Origin: an uncultured Moraxella sp. | Lineage (GTDB): Bacteria > Pseudomonadota > Gammaproteobacteria > Pseudomonadales > Moraxellaceae | DNA: 17,957 bases | Assembly: GCA_937975585.1 (NCBI GenBank) | Contig: CALJUC010000103.1 | Coordinates: 1-17,957 of the forward strand | Direction: 5' to 3' | Shown: positions 1 through 8,066 of the stretch, piece after piece | Position numbering within the stretch: the stretch's first letter is position 1 | How the letters are laid out: each line of letters opens with the position of its first letter | Position numbers and translations under genes: made by a program | The notes under the pieces: generated by a model | Told to the model about the DNA's origin: nothing | What the model saw: the letters and a program-made list of their open reading frames with translations, nothing else | The model's database searches: none

Positions 1-627
1 GAGTGGAAACCTGAAGAAGAGAGTCTAAGCTACGAACCAATCACAGATATTATCAGTACGCCTGATAGTGTGCAAAAATGGGTTCATGTGACGTTAAGCG
101 ATGGTAAGGTTATCACGGCGACTGAAGGTCATCCATTTAGAACGGTTGAGGGTTGGAGGGATGCGGTATTACTGGAAAAAGGTGATATACTGATTCTGAC
201 TGGTAGTGATGGTAAGCCTTCCACGATTCAGGTTGATGAGATTCGTTATGAAACGAAGGTTCTAACGACTTATAATTTAGAAGTTGCTAATGCTCATACG
301 TTCTTCGTTGGTGAAGATGCGGTTCTGGTGCATAATTGTGGTCCAGGTAGGGCAGGTAAACAAAAACGCTTAAGAGAGCTAATGAACGATGATAAGGTTT
401 CTTCCGCGGATAGAGGATGGATAAAACAAGAAATAAATTCTATAGACCGTGGCGATAGAAAAAATATTAGGAATCCACCAGGTAAAGATATGGCTCATGA
501 AAGAGGTAGAGAAGCGGCTAAGGGCTATGGCTATGAGCATTCGAATTTGCAAGATAGAGACTTGCATCGTTTACAGCATCGTTATGATAATTACGGGCGT
601 AATAATAAAGAAAGACCTGTAAAGTAA
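1..627 (+). CDS. Polymorphic toxin, C-terminal part: Hint domain followed by a type-8-like toxin domain (5' end outside window)
   Basis: The reading frame is open from base 1, so this is the 3' end of a larger gene. The GTG/ATG codons near position 70 are internal. The visible part starts inside a Hint (hedgehog/intein) self-cleaving domain, with the block ATEGHPF at about 118-138 and the C-terminal signature VLVHNCG, where His-Asn-Cys is encoded at 331-339. In pretoxin Hint domains cleavage follows that Asn and frees the toxin. The remaining ~95 residues are highly charged and contain SSADRGWIKQE, PPGKDMAHERGREAAKGYGY and DLHRLQHRYDNYGR. These resemble what I remember of the polymorphic toxin type 8 (Ntox8) family, probably a nuclease, with the His/Arg/Glu residues as candidate catalytic groups. 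The missing N-terminal part would define the delivery route (Rhs, CDI or other). The Hint call is firm; the toxin family call is from memory. Confidence 0.85.
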   Translation, partial: EWKPEEESLSYEPITDIISTPDSVQKWVHVTLSDGKVITATEGHPFRTVEGWRDAVLLEKGDILILTGSDGKPSTIQVDEIRYETKVLTTYNLEVANAHTFFVGEDAVLVHNCGPGRAGKQKRLRELMNDDKVSSADRGWIKQEINSIDRGDRKNIRNPPGKDMAHERGREAAKGYGYEHSNLQDRDLHRLQHRYDNYGRNNKERPVK

Positions 628-664
628 TTAGCATAAAAAATTTAGATATATTTTAGAGATTGAA

Positions 665-1051
665 ATGAAAGTAAATCAAAAAGAATTAGAATCAGTACTG
701 AAATTGGATGCCCCCAAAAGATACAATTATTTCATTAAGAAGGTTGTAGATTTTGAAATATGTTATGCACTATTTAAAGATGGTTGGATAATTGTTGCAA
801 CGAGTGATAATCAAATAGCATTCCCACTCTGGCCTTTACAAGAATATGCTGAAATTTGTAAATCGGGCGAATGGGAAAATGCTGAAATTGTAGCAATACC
901 TTTAGATGAATTAATTAATCAATTATTACCAAGCTTAGAGAAAGATAATATATCAACTGCCATTTTCTATACTCCAGAAAATAAAGGAGTAGTAGTAAGT
1001 TGTACACAACTTAAAAATGATTTAAGAGAAGAGATAAAAAAATACTTATAA
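665..1051 (+). CDS. DUF2750-type protein, probable immunity protein of the upstream toxin
   Basis: This 128-residue cytoplasmic protein lies 37 bp after the toxin gene and is preceded by a GAGA-type ribosome site. It shows the DUF2750 pattern: an N-terminal YNYFIKKVVDFE helix, the strand region YALFKDGWIIVATSDNQ, then AFPLWPLQEYAEIC, a central PLDELINQLLPSLEKD helix, and a C-terminal VVVSCTQLKNDL helix. Length and order match the usual small single-domain form. DUF2750 proteins are often found next to polymorphic toxins, and the position directly after a Hint-toxin end is where a cognate immunity gene sits. Immunity function is inferred from position. The family assignment rests on the remembered FPLWP motif and general layout. 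It has no signal peptide or membrane segment, which fits neutralisation of a toxin acting in the cytoplasm. Confidence 0.78.
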   Translation: MKVNQKELESVLKLDAPKRYNYFIKKVVDFEICYALFKDGWIIVATSDNQIAFPLWPLQEYAEICKSGEWENAEIVAIPLDELINQLLPSLEKDNISTAIFYTPENKGVVVSCTQLKNDLREEIKKYL

Positions 1052-1094
1052 TTTTCTTATTTTAATTATTAATTTAATTAATCAAAATACTTAG

Positions 1095-1413
1095 AAATTT
1101 AAAGGTGAAAATTTAAGCTATAAGCCGATTACCGATATTATCAGTACACCTGATAGTGTGCAGAAGTGGGTGCATTTAACGCTGATTGATGGTAAGACGA
1201 TTGATGCGACTGAAGGTCATTCGTTTAATACGCCTGAAGGGTGGAGAGATGCGATTCTTAGGTAAGAGACACAAAAGAGGCGAAGTACCGCCAAGTAATG
1301 AGGCTCAGATGGGTCATTAAATATCTAGGAAAAATGGTGGTTCGGATACAGCAGAAAATCTAGAGATTGAATCTAGAAAATGCAATAGAGCGAATGGAGC
1401 TAATAATCGTTAA
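1095..1413 (+). pseudogene. Remnant of a second Hint-toxin cassette: Hint fragment joined to a broken HNH nuclease end
   Basis: Two translated pieces are visible. From 1107 to 1262 one frame encodes a Hint fragment beginning ENLSYKPITDIISTP; 51 aligned residues share 40 identities with the live toxin at 22-174. It ends in TAA at 1263. From about 1264 a second frame encodes KRHKRGEVPPSNEAQMGH, then a TAA at 1318-1320, then ISRKNGGSDTAENLE and a CNRANGANNR end, stopping at 1411-1413. The GH...GGS....NL......CNR..G spacing is that of an HNH/ββα-metal nuclease. The C-terminal half of Hint and the start of the toxin are missing, so an internal deletion joined the pieces. No start codon or promoter is evident. 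The final stop overlaps the next ATG (TAATG), the spacing expected of a toxin/immunity pair. AT-rich sequence at 1052-1094 holds nothing else that I can identify. Confidence 0.82.
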
Positions 1414-1874
1414 TGGAGAAAAAAATTTTTATAGAGTTAGAAATTCAAGATGATTGGCCACCTTGCGATACCGAATGGGTTTGGGGTGAGAAGCTGTCAA
1501 ATTCATTGACTCTTTATCAAATAAATAATGTTCCTTTTTTTGACACTAGAATATCTTATAAGGATATTATTACAACCAGACAAAAAGATGGATTAATTTG
1601 GTTCGATAATATATATCAAGTTTCCAAATATTCTGTGATTGAGGTTGTAATTTTAGAAGATTTGGGAACAGAAAAATTTAATAGATTTTTACAAGATTTA
1701 TCTATTGATAATTCGGAAAGTCTCTTATCTGAATTTGCAAAAGATTTTCTTAGTTATGTCATTGCTATAAATAATGCGTCACTCTTTAAAAAGTTAGAAG
1801 AATATCTAAAAACAAACTCAAATGAAGGTGTAATGGAATATGATTTTCGAATAAATAGATTTGATAAAATATGA
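1413..1874 (+). CDS. DUF4265-like protein, probable orphan immunity protein
   Basis: This is a 153-residue soluble protein without signal peptide. The N-terminal segment has DWPPCDTEWVWGEKL, followed by YQINNVPFFDTRISYKDII and then DGLIWFDNIYQVSKYSVIEVVI. The pattern WPP..xExxWxExL...Y.I.N.PFF..xxxxxDxI resembles DUF4265, a small family frequently found among bacterial immunity genes. The C-terminal ~60 residues are helical and charged. Its ATG overlaps the stop of the broken HNH-toxin remnant by one base, so it was probably the immunity gene of that lost toxin. It is kept as an intact orphan while its toxin decayed. It is very AT-rich: 15 of 60 bases are G or C in 1681-1740. It overlaps the next gene by ATGA. 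Function is inferred from position. Confidence 0.75.
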   Translation: MEKKIFIELEIQDDWPPCDTEWVWGEKLSNSLTLYQINNVPFFDTRISYKDIITTRQKDGLIWFDNIYQVSKYSVIEVVILEDLGTEKFNRFLQDLSIDNSESLLSEFAKDFLSYVIAINNASLFKKLEEYLKTNSNEGVMEYDFRINRFDKI

Positions 1875-2224
1875 AAATAATATTTATGCTATTCTGTTTA
1901 TTATTGACAGCCTGCACCCCCACTGCCAGCTACAAAACCGCCGACATCCAAGCCCTAGCCCAAACCGTTAAGCCAGATGACATCATCATGTACAGCACTC
2001 CAGACTGTATGTACTGCAACCAAGCCAAAGGATGGCTGAACCAAAACCACTTCGCCTTTACCGACTGCGACATGGCTACAAACCAACAATGTCAGCAACA
2101 ATACAACGACTACGGCGGTAATGGCACACCGCTTATCGTCATCAACAACCATGGCAAACAGCACATCATGAAAGACGGCTTCGACAGCGACGAACTCCTC
2201 ATCGCCCTACAAATAAAAGACTAA
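1871..2224 (+). CDS. Glutaredoxin-like lipoprotein with CxxC motif
   Basis: The 117-residue product starts with a lipoprotein signal (MKIIFMLFCLLLTAC); the lipobox is LTA-Cys15. Thr follows the Cys rather than Asp, which in gammaproteobacteria favours outer-membrane sorting. After a short linker comes a thioredoxin/glutaredoxin fold: strand DIIMYSTPDCMYC with the redox pair Cys46/Cys49, a helix, and a Thr86-Pro87 pair in NGTPLIVINN, the expected cis-proline loop. Two more cysteines (Cys66, Cys74) lie between. It is likely a periplasm-facing thiol-disulphide protein; substrate unknown. Its start overlaps the preceding stop as ATGA, which could give translational coupling. Its base composition is much richer in C than the preceding gene (29 of 60 bases G or C in 2041-2100), so it probably belongs to the older chromosome backbone and not to the toxin locus. 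Confidence 0.85.
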   Translation: MKIIFMLFCLLLTACTPTASYKTADIQALAQTVKPDDIIMYSTPDCMYCNQAKGWLNQNHFAFTDCDMATNQQCQQQYNDYGGNGTPLIVINNHGKQHIMKDGFDSDELLIALQIKD

Positions 2225-2366
2225 ATCACTTATCAAATATCACGCAATATTCAAGCTAAAAGCTCGAGTTCCATCATAGGACTTTATTCTTTCTTAACCA
2301 TACTGATTAAGAATCTAAATTATCAAATTAAGACCTAACAAAATTAATAAAATAATTAAACCATAC

Positions 2367-2395
2367 TTGACAAATGTCTAATACAACATTATTGT
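2367..2395 (+). promoter_or_regulatory. Putative sigma-70 promoter of the type II secretion operon
   Basis: A perfect -35 box TTGACA (2367-2372) is followed after 17 bases by TATTGT (2390-2395), matching 4 of 6 of the -10 consensus. It lies in the 275-bp gap between the lipoprotein gene and the first gene of the secretion operon. This leaves a leader of about 100 bases before the ATG at 2500, which has GAGG at 2491-2494 as ribosome site. I saw no tRNA, riboswitch or convincing terminator in the rest of this gap. Confidence 0.55.
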
Positions 2396-2499
2396 TACGT
2401 TACTTATACAATGCCGAAATCTAATATTTAAATTTGTAACATAGCAGAATATTTTATAACAAATCGGTAAAACCATTAGTTACTCAAACTGAGGCAAAC

Positions 2500-5400
2500 A
2501 TGGCTTTTAAACATAACCTTCTCTCATTGCTAATCAAAACAGTCCTAACCACAGGGACGATTGCTACACTATCAATTGCCTCGCCCCAAGTCTATGCAGA
2601 AGAAACTACCTGTGCGCGGGTCAAAATTGAAATTAAGCAAGAACTTACCTTAGAACGACAAGCCTTTGACGCTGAAATGAAAATTAACAACACCACGGAC
2701 ACTGGTGTTATCGAAAATGTAGGTATTGATGTCAAGGTAACTGATGAGCTTGGCAATCCTGTGAAAGTCACAACCGACCCAAATGATCTATCAGCCCAGT
2801 TTTTCTTGCGTGTTAGTAATCGACAAAACATTGACAATATCACTGGCACAGGTAAAGTCAATCCCCAATCTACCGCAACGATTAATTGGCTACTTATTCC
2901 AGCGCCAGGGGCAGCAGGCAATACACCCCTAGGTAAAAAATATCTGGTGGGTGCAACGCTAAAATATACTTATGGCGGTGAAAATACTATATTAAACGTA
3001 TCGCCTGATGTCATTACCGTCAAGCCCCTACCTAAGCTAAATCTTGATTACTTCCTAGAGCGCAACGTCATGGGTGATGACCCACTAACCGAAGCGATTG
3101 AGCCTGTTATACCATTCACATTGGGAGTTCGTGTTAAAAATTCAGGTATTGCAACGGCAAAAGACTTAAAAATTGAATCGGCACAACCTAAAATTATAGA
3201 AAATAAACAAGGCTTGTTAATTGACTTTAAACTACTTAACAGCTATCTAAATGACTTGCCTGTGGCAAATACCCTCAATATTGACTTTGGTAATATCGAA
3301 GGCAGTCAATCAAAGGTCGGTCGTTGGAATATGACCTCTAGCCTATTTGGTAAATTTACCGAATTTACCGCTAAATTCACACATTCAGATGAACTTGGTG
3401 GGCAGCTTACCTCCATTATAGAACAGCTAAAAGCGCACTCCCTCATCAAAGACGTCTTGGTTGATTTGCCAGGACGTGATTCTGTTAAAGACTTTTTGGC
3501 AGACGATGATGGCTTTATCAGAGTATACGAATCAAGTGGACTCGATACCGATGTCACAGATCGTAGCAGTGTAGCTAATTTCTCTAATAATCAATTAAGC
3601 TTTCCGCCGACGGATGGTTTTGTATATGTCAAACTGCCAGACCCATATAAAGGCAAGTATGATTATACCTTTACTCGTTCAGATGCCAAGCAAATTCGCC
3701 CAGCCAATATATGGCTATCGCAGACACGCAATGAACAAACCAAGCAAATGGAATATTGGTTAAACCTATTCGACATTAACTCAACAGGAAGTTATCGGAT
3801 CACTGGCGAACAACGACCTGAAAATATCGACCAACCGCCCACTATTCAGTTTATTCCCAACTATAGTGTAGAAGAAGACAAAACCTTATCATTTATGGTG
3901 GAAGCTTCAAGTGTCAATGGCAAACCTATTAGCTTAAGTGTTAATAATTTACCAAATGGCGCCACTTTCGAGAAAGACAGTACAAGTACGGATGCTAAAT
4001 TAATTTATAATTTCACTTGGAAACCAGCCAAGGGCACGGTCGGGGACTACAGTGTAAGTTTTAGTGCCACGGATAGCAATTTAACGGCAACTAAAACCAG
4101 TATCATCACTGTTAAGAAATATTCGCCACCGCCAGGGCCTGTAAAACCTGTTATTTCTGAGCCATTAAATGGGGTTGAAATAACGACCCTGCAACCGAAC
4201 ATTATCTTGTCTTCTATGGGACAAGAAAATGACACAACAACCCAATATGATATTGAAGTTTACAAAGATAGTAACCTAAGCCAATTAGTTCATTCCCATA
4301 CCATTGATGCAAGCTTACATCCAGCTCAAGTATCTTATAAAATCACTAAACAGCTTGATGACAACCAGCATTATTTCTGGCGAGTGAGAGCCTATGATGG
4401 TAAAACTTACAGTAACTGGGAAAATGCCAGTTTCTTTGTCAATACGGTCAATGATACGCCAACGGTATTTAACCAAACTAATCCAGAGCCTCACGCACAA
4501 GTGGACACGATTACTCCCATTTTGTCTTGGACCAATAGCTCAGATGCCGATGGTGATAAAATCATCTACCAAGTGAGCGTTTACAAGAATAGTGAGTTAA
4601 CTGAATTGGTGACCAAATCAGACGCTTTGACAGAAGATGAAAGCGGTACAACACATTGGTCGGTTCCTAGAGGCTTGCTAGAGAATCATCAAGAATATTA
4701 TTGGCTGGTCAGTGCAACTGACACTAAGGGTGCCACCCAAGCGACATCTGCTCGTAAATTCATTGTCAATACTAGCAATTCACTACCAACAGTACCCCAA
4801 TTGCTATCACCCAAATCAGAACTGGTTAACAAATTATCACCCTTATTAACCCTATCTAATAGCCTTGATAATGACAACGACAAACTACATTACACGTTTG
4901 AAGTCGATGAAGTGGAAACCTTTGACAGTGCTAATAAATTATCCTCAAACAAATTACTAGGTGAAAGCTCAGGAAAAACCACTTGGCTTACTCCTGCTCT
5001 TATTGAAAATAAAAAATACTATTGGCGTGCCAAAGCGGATGATGGTTTTGGCTCCAGCGACTGGGTAAATGACTGGTTTCGAGTGGACGTCATTAATGAG
5101 GCCCCTGGTATACCGGTACTAAACAATCCAAGTAACAATGCTTGGGTATCAGCGACTACGCCAACGCTGAGTATTAACGCATCTGTTGATCCTGAAGAAA
5201 ATAAAGTGGATTATGAATTTGAAATTTATAAAGATTCAGACTTACAAAATTTAGTATCAAGTGGCAAAACTGAACAAACCAGCCTGATGGTTAACATGCC
5301 ACTGGCAGATAAATCAACCTATTGGTGGCGTGTTCGAGCCGTTGATGACAAAGGATTAGCCAGTCAATGGAGCAATGTTAATAAATTCTATTTAAGCACA

Positions 5401-6417
5401 GGGGTTTATCAAAACCCAAGCATCTCTATTACATCGCCTAATCAGCCGACCGCAGCAAGCGTGTCTAATGGCAAAAGATACCTAGAGACTCAGTGGACTG
5501 GTGACAACCCAAATATTGATACCAATGTATCACTGTATTATAGCAACTCTCCAGACGGTAGTGGCGGGATACCAATTGTGGAGGGACTAAAATATAACAG
5601 TGGTACACATCATGGTAGTTATCAGTGGGATATTGGTAACTTATCGGTTGGCACCTATTACATTTCTGCTATTATCTATGATGATAAGGGGATGGGTAAA
5701 GGGATATCACCAGGTGCGCTTGTGATTGCCCCTAGCAATCCTAGCGGTAGAATAGAGATTAGTGCACCTTTAAATAAAATTATTACCTCTGAAGATGGAC
5801 TTAGCACAACCATAAAGGTTAAACTGAGCTCCCAACCAACTCACCCTGTGAAGGTCAATATTTCATCGAGTGATGTAACAGAAGGCATTCCTAATCCTAG
5901 CTATATTAACTTTACCCCTCAAGATTGGGCTCAGGAAAAAAGTGTGAATATTGTAGGGCAAAACGATTGTATTAGTGATGGTTTTATCAACTACACTGTT
6001 AATGCTGGTCCTGCCAGTTCCTTCGACCCAAATTATATGGGATTAAATAGCAACGTCATTAATGCAACGAATATGCCCAATCTAGCAGTGGGTAATAAAA
6101 CCAACGATAGTAAAATCAGCCTATGTGGTATTCAAGTGGTAGCAATTCGTAAGCCTAAGACCTTTGAATGGGAATATGATTTAAGACCTATTTTAAGTAA
6201 TGAAGGGGTCACTATAAAATCGGTGGTTGCAACCCTTACTAAATCCCCTACAGGTACCAAAATCTTACGAGGTACCTTGAATTTTGGGGCTGTAGGCTCG
6301 CAACAATCCGCTAAAACCAATGACGTTATTACACTGAAAGGTGGGCCATTGTTAGGTCCTTTATTAAAATCTGGTATAGGATTTGAGTGGAACATTACTA
6401 AAACGGTGCAAGAGTAA
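2500..6417 (+). CDS. Large secreted multi-domain protein with Ig/fibronectin-like repeats, first gene of the T2SS operon
   Basis: The product has 1305 residues and a Sec signal peptide cleaved after about residue 33 (PQVYA|EE). Residues 36-440 form a conserved-looking region with LTLERQAFDAEMKINN, LDYFLERNVMGDDPL and LVDLPGRDSVKDFL. I recall similar text in large proteins encoded beside type II secretion genes, mainly in deltaproteobacteria, but cannot verify it. Residues ~445-545 resemble a putative Ig (cadherin-like) domain with PAKGTVGDYSVSFSATD. Four fibronectin-III-like repeats follow (~546-645, 647-757, 758-865, 866-965), each with a Y-x-F/Y-x-V-x-x-x-D/K strand and a Y-W/F-W-R-V/A-x-A-x-D motif. 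Residues ~970-1083 are another β-rich unit. Residues ~1085-1185 resemble a Calx-beta-type domain (VKVNISSSDVTEG, FTPQDWAQEKSVNI). The C-terminal ~115 residues are unassigned. Cysteines occur only at 9 or fewer places in the mature chain that I noticed, including Cys38, Cys1157 and Cys1209. No anchor or dockerin is seen. It is probably an exported substrate or surface partner of the system. Confidence 0.85.
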   Translation: MAFKHNLLSLLIKTVLTTGTIATLSIASPQVYAEETTCARVKIEIKQELTLERQAFDAEMKINNTTDTGVIENVGIDVKVTDELGNPVKVTTDPNDLSAQFFLRVSNRQNIDNITGTGKVNPQSTATINWLLIPAPGAAGNTPLGKKYLVGATLKYTYGGENTILNVSPDVITVKPLPKLNLDYFLERNVMGDDPLTEAIEPVIPFTLGVRVKNSGIATAKDLKIESAQPKIIENKQGLLIDFKLLNSYLNDLPVANTLNIDFGNIEGSQSKVGRWNMTSSLFGKFTEFTAKFTHSDELGGQLTSIIEQLKAHSLIKDVLVDLPGRDSVKDFLADDDGFIRVYESSGLDTDVTDRSSVANFSNNQLSFPPTDGFVYVKLPDPYKGKYDYTFTRSDAKQIRPANIWLSQTRNEQTKQMEYWLNLFDINSTGSYRITGEQRPENIDQPPTIQFIPNYSVEEDKTLSFMVEASSVNGKPISLSVNNLPNGATFEKDSTSTDAKLIYNFTWKPAKGTVGDYSVSFSATDSNLTATKTSIITVKKYSPPPGPVKPVISEPLNGVEITTLQPNIILSSMGQENDTTTQYDIEVYKDSNLSQLVHSHTIDASLHPAQVSYKITKQLDDNQHYFWRVRAYDGKTYSNWENASFFVNTVNDTPTVFNQTNPEPHAQVDTITPILSWTNSSDADGDKIIYQVSVYKNSELTELVTKSDALTEDESGTTHWSVPRGLLENHQEYYWLVSATDTKGATQATSARKFIVNTSNSLPTVPQLLSPKSELVNKLSPLLTLSNSLDNDNDKLHYTFEVDEVETFDSANKLSSNKLLGESSGKTTWLTPALIENKKYYWRAKADDGFGSSDWVNDWFRVDVINEAPGIPVLNNPSNNAWVSATTPTLSINASVDPEENKVDYEFEIYKDSDLQNLVSSGKTEQTSLMVNMPLADKSTYWWRVRAVDDKGLASQWSNVNKFYLSTGVYQNPSISITSPNQPTAASVSNGKRYLETQWTGDNPNIDTNVSLYYSNSPDGSGGIPIVEGLKYNSGTHHGSYQWDIGNLSVGTYYISAIIYDDKGMGKGISPGALVIAPSNPSGRIEISAPLNKIITSEDGLSTTIKVKLSSQPTHPVKVNISSSDVTEGIPNPSYINFTPQDWAQEKSVNIVGQNDCISDGFINYTVNAGPASSFDPNYMGLNSNVINATNMPNLAVGNKTNDSKISLCGIQVVAIRKPKTFEWEYDLRPILSNEGVTIKSVVATLTKSPTGTKILRGTLNFGAVGSQQSAKTNDVITLKGGPLLGPLLKSGIGFEWNITKTVQE

Positions 6418-6422
6418 TTAAT

Positions 6423-6860
6423 ATGTTAAATTCAAAAACTTATCTAAAATCTAGGCACAAGAATTTGGGTTTTACCTTAATTGAATTGCTGGTCGTCATT
6501 GTTATTATTGGCTTACTGGTCGCTTATATCGCCCCAAGATTCTTTGGGCAACTGAACAACTCTGAACAAAAAACTGCTAAGGCGCAAATTGAGAGTATAG
6601 GGCGTGCGTTAGATGCATATCGAATTGATGTAGGTAACTATCCTAACCAGTCAGTGGGTCTAGGGGTGTTGCAGACAAATCTTGAAAACAGCCCTAAATG
6701 GAATGGTCCTTATCTACAAAAAGCGACCCCCAATGACCCATGGGGCAAGCCTTATCAATATACCTTAGAGGCCTCACAAGAAGCATTTCAGATTACGTCC
6801 TTTGGAAAAGATGGTCAACAAGGTGGTGAGGGTACAGCCAGCGACATCACCTATCGATAG
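6423..6860 (+). CDS. gspG: Major pseudopilin GspG of the type II secretion system
   Basis: The 145-residue prepilin has a basic leader (MLNSKTYLKSRHKNLG) and the prepilin-peptidase site G|FTLIELLVVIVIIG. Glu5 of the mature chain is present, and the long hydrophobic helix that anchors and packs the pseudopilus follows. The globular part has the GspG hallmarks: DAYRIDVGNYPNQSVGLGVL, the WNGPYLQKATPNDPWGKPYQY segment, and a C-terminal loop GKDGQQGGEGTASDI. In known GspG proteins that loop binds calcium. It starts only 5 bp after the large first gene of the operon and ends 21 bp before gspF. As the major pseudopilin it would form the piston pushing substrates through the secretin. This is the clearest T2SS-type marker in the operon. 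Confidence 0.95.
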   Translation: MLNSKTYLKSRHKNLGFTLIELLVVIVIIGLLVAYIAPRFFGQLNNSEQKTAKAQIESIGRALDAYRIDVGNYPNQSVGLGVLQTNLENSPKWNGPYLQKATPNDPWGKPYQYTLEASQEAFQITSFGKDGQQGGEGTASDITYR

Positions 6861-6881
6861 TATACTAAATAGCTTGCAAAC

Positions 6882-8066
6882 ATGATTCAAATAAAACTTA
6901 AAGATGTCACTGGCAAGACTTTGACACAAGATGTTGAAGTAGGACAGTTGCCTATGGCTTTAGATAAATATCGTCAGCAAGGTCATACAATCTTATCGAT
7001 TAAAAATCAAGATAAAACCCCCTTAGCTTCCAGTAGAACAAAACTTGATATTTATATATTTGCTAAAGAACTGTTGATCTTACTAGAAGCTGGGTTAAAT
7101 ATTCATGAAGCCTTTCAGACCTTTATATTAAAAGAAGATAACCCAAACATAAAAGTCGTTTACACGCAAATTGTAAAAAATTTAAATGAAGGTAAAAAGC
7201 TCTCACAAGCTTTAACCTATCATCTTCAATACTTTCCCAAAATATTTATCTCAGCAATTCAGTCATCGGAAACAAGTGGCAATATCCATCAGTCATTGAA
7301 ACGATTTATCACTTACCAGCATCAAGAACGTTTACTTAAATCGCAAATTAAATCGGCATCGATTTATCCCATTTTATTATCAATCATGGGAAGCTTGGTC
7401 ACCTTATTTCTATTAGGTTATGTGGTGCCTAAATTTTCGACCATTTACGACTCATCGGGCAGAGAAATTCCTTTTTTATCAAGGGTGTTATTAACATTCG
7501 GCAATTGGCTAAGCCATCATCAACTGATGGTGGTTTTTATATTATTAGTAGGGATAGTCAGTGCATTTAAGCTAATCACCACTAAGTCATTCCAAGCGTT
7601 TCTTGTTAAACGTTTAATTACCTATAAATACTTTAAACAACTATTTGAAGAGTATTATCTTTCAAAATTTTATCGTGTCATGGGACTATTAATTGACTCA
7701 GGGATGCCATTGATTGAATCAATTGAGCTTTCAAGTGCGCTATTACATAGCTATTACGATGACAAAATTTCCCAAGCGACTAGACAAATCATCTCTGGTG
7801 GTAAGCTTAGCGAAGCGTTTTGGCAATATGAATTGGCGCCACCAGTTGCTTACTCCATGTTAAGAGTCGGGGAGGGCACCGGGGACTTTTCAAGAATGTT
7901 TGATAGCTCAGCCGATTTTTACGAGGAAAAGTTAACCTACCATATTCAATTTTTAATGAAAATTATTGAGCCAATATTAATGATACTTATTGGCTTAATC
8001 ATAGGCCTAGTGGTTGTGTTACTCTATTTACCAATATTTGATTTAGCGGGTACGGTAGGAAGCTAA
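6882..8066 (+). CDS. gspF: Inner-membrane platform protein GspF
   Basis: The 394-residue protein carries two T2SSF domains (about residues 58-182 and 262-385), each opening with a cytoplasmic helical bundle. The first contains AKELLILLEAGLNIHEAF and AIQSSETSGN; the second contains RVMGLLIDSGMPLIESIELSS and LRVGEGTGD. The paired ExxGN/GEGTGD motifs are typical of the family. Three membrane segments lie at roughly 161-185, 212-232 and 362-387. The first ~55 residues form a small extra N-terminal region. GspF sits at the base of the pseudopilus and couples the ATPase to pseudopilin insertion or extraction. Its TAA overlaps the ATG of gspE by one base (TAATG), so the two are likely translationally coupled. 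Spacing after gspG is 21 bp without a strong ribosome site. Confidence 0.93.
   Translation: MIQIKLKDVTGKTLTQDVEVGQLPMALDKYRQQGHTILSIKNQDKTPLASSRTKLDIYIFAKELLILLEAGLNIHEAFQTFILKEDNPNIKVVYTQIVKNLNEGKKLSQALTYHLQYFPKIFISAIQSSETSGNIHQSLKRFITYQHQERLLKSQIKSASIYPILLSIMGSLVTLFLLGYVVPKFSTIYDSSGREIPFLSRVLLTFGNWLSHHQLMVVFILLVGIVSAFKLITTKSFQAFLVKRLITYKYFKQLFEEYYLSKFYRVMGLLIDSGMPLIESIELSSALLHSYYDDKISQATRQIISGGKLSEAFWQYELAPPVAYSMLRVGEGTGDFSRMFDSSADFYEEKLTYHIQFLMKIIEPILMILIGLIIGLVVVLLYLPIFDLAGTVGS

Noticed and set aside
70..72. GTG as start of the first gene
   Set aside because: The frame is open to base 1 and the upstream residues match the Hint sequence of the second copy, so the codon is internal.
2291..2313. 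Inverted repeat TTCTTAA/TTAAGAA after the lipoprotein gene
   Set aside because: The stem is AT-only apart from one C-G pair and no T-run follows, so I do not call it a terminator.
6200..6417. Dockerin in the large secreted protein as partner of the secretin cohesin-like domain
   Set aside because: I looked for DxNxDG-type calcium loops in the C-terminal part and found no duplicated dockerin motif.
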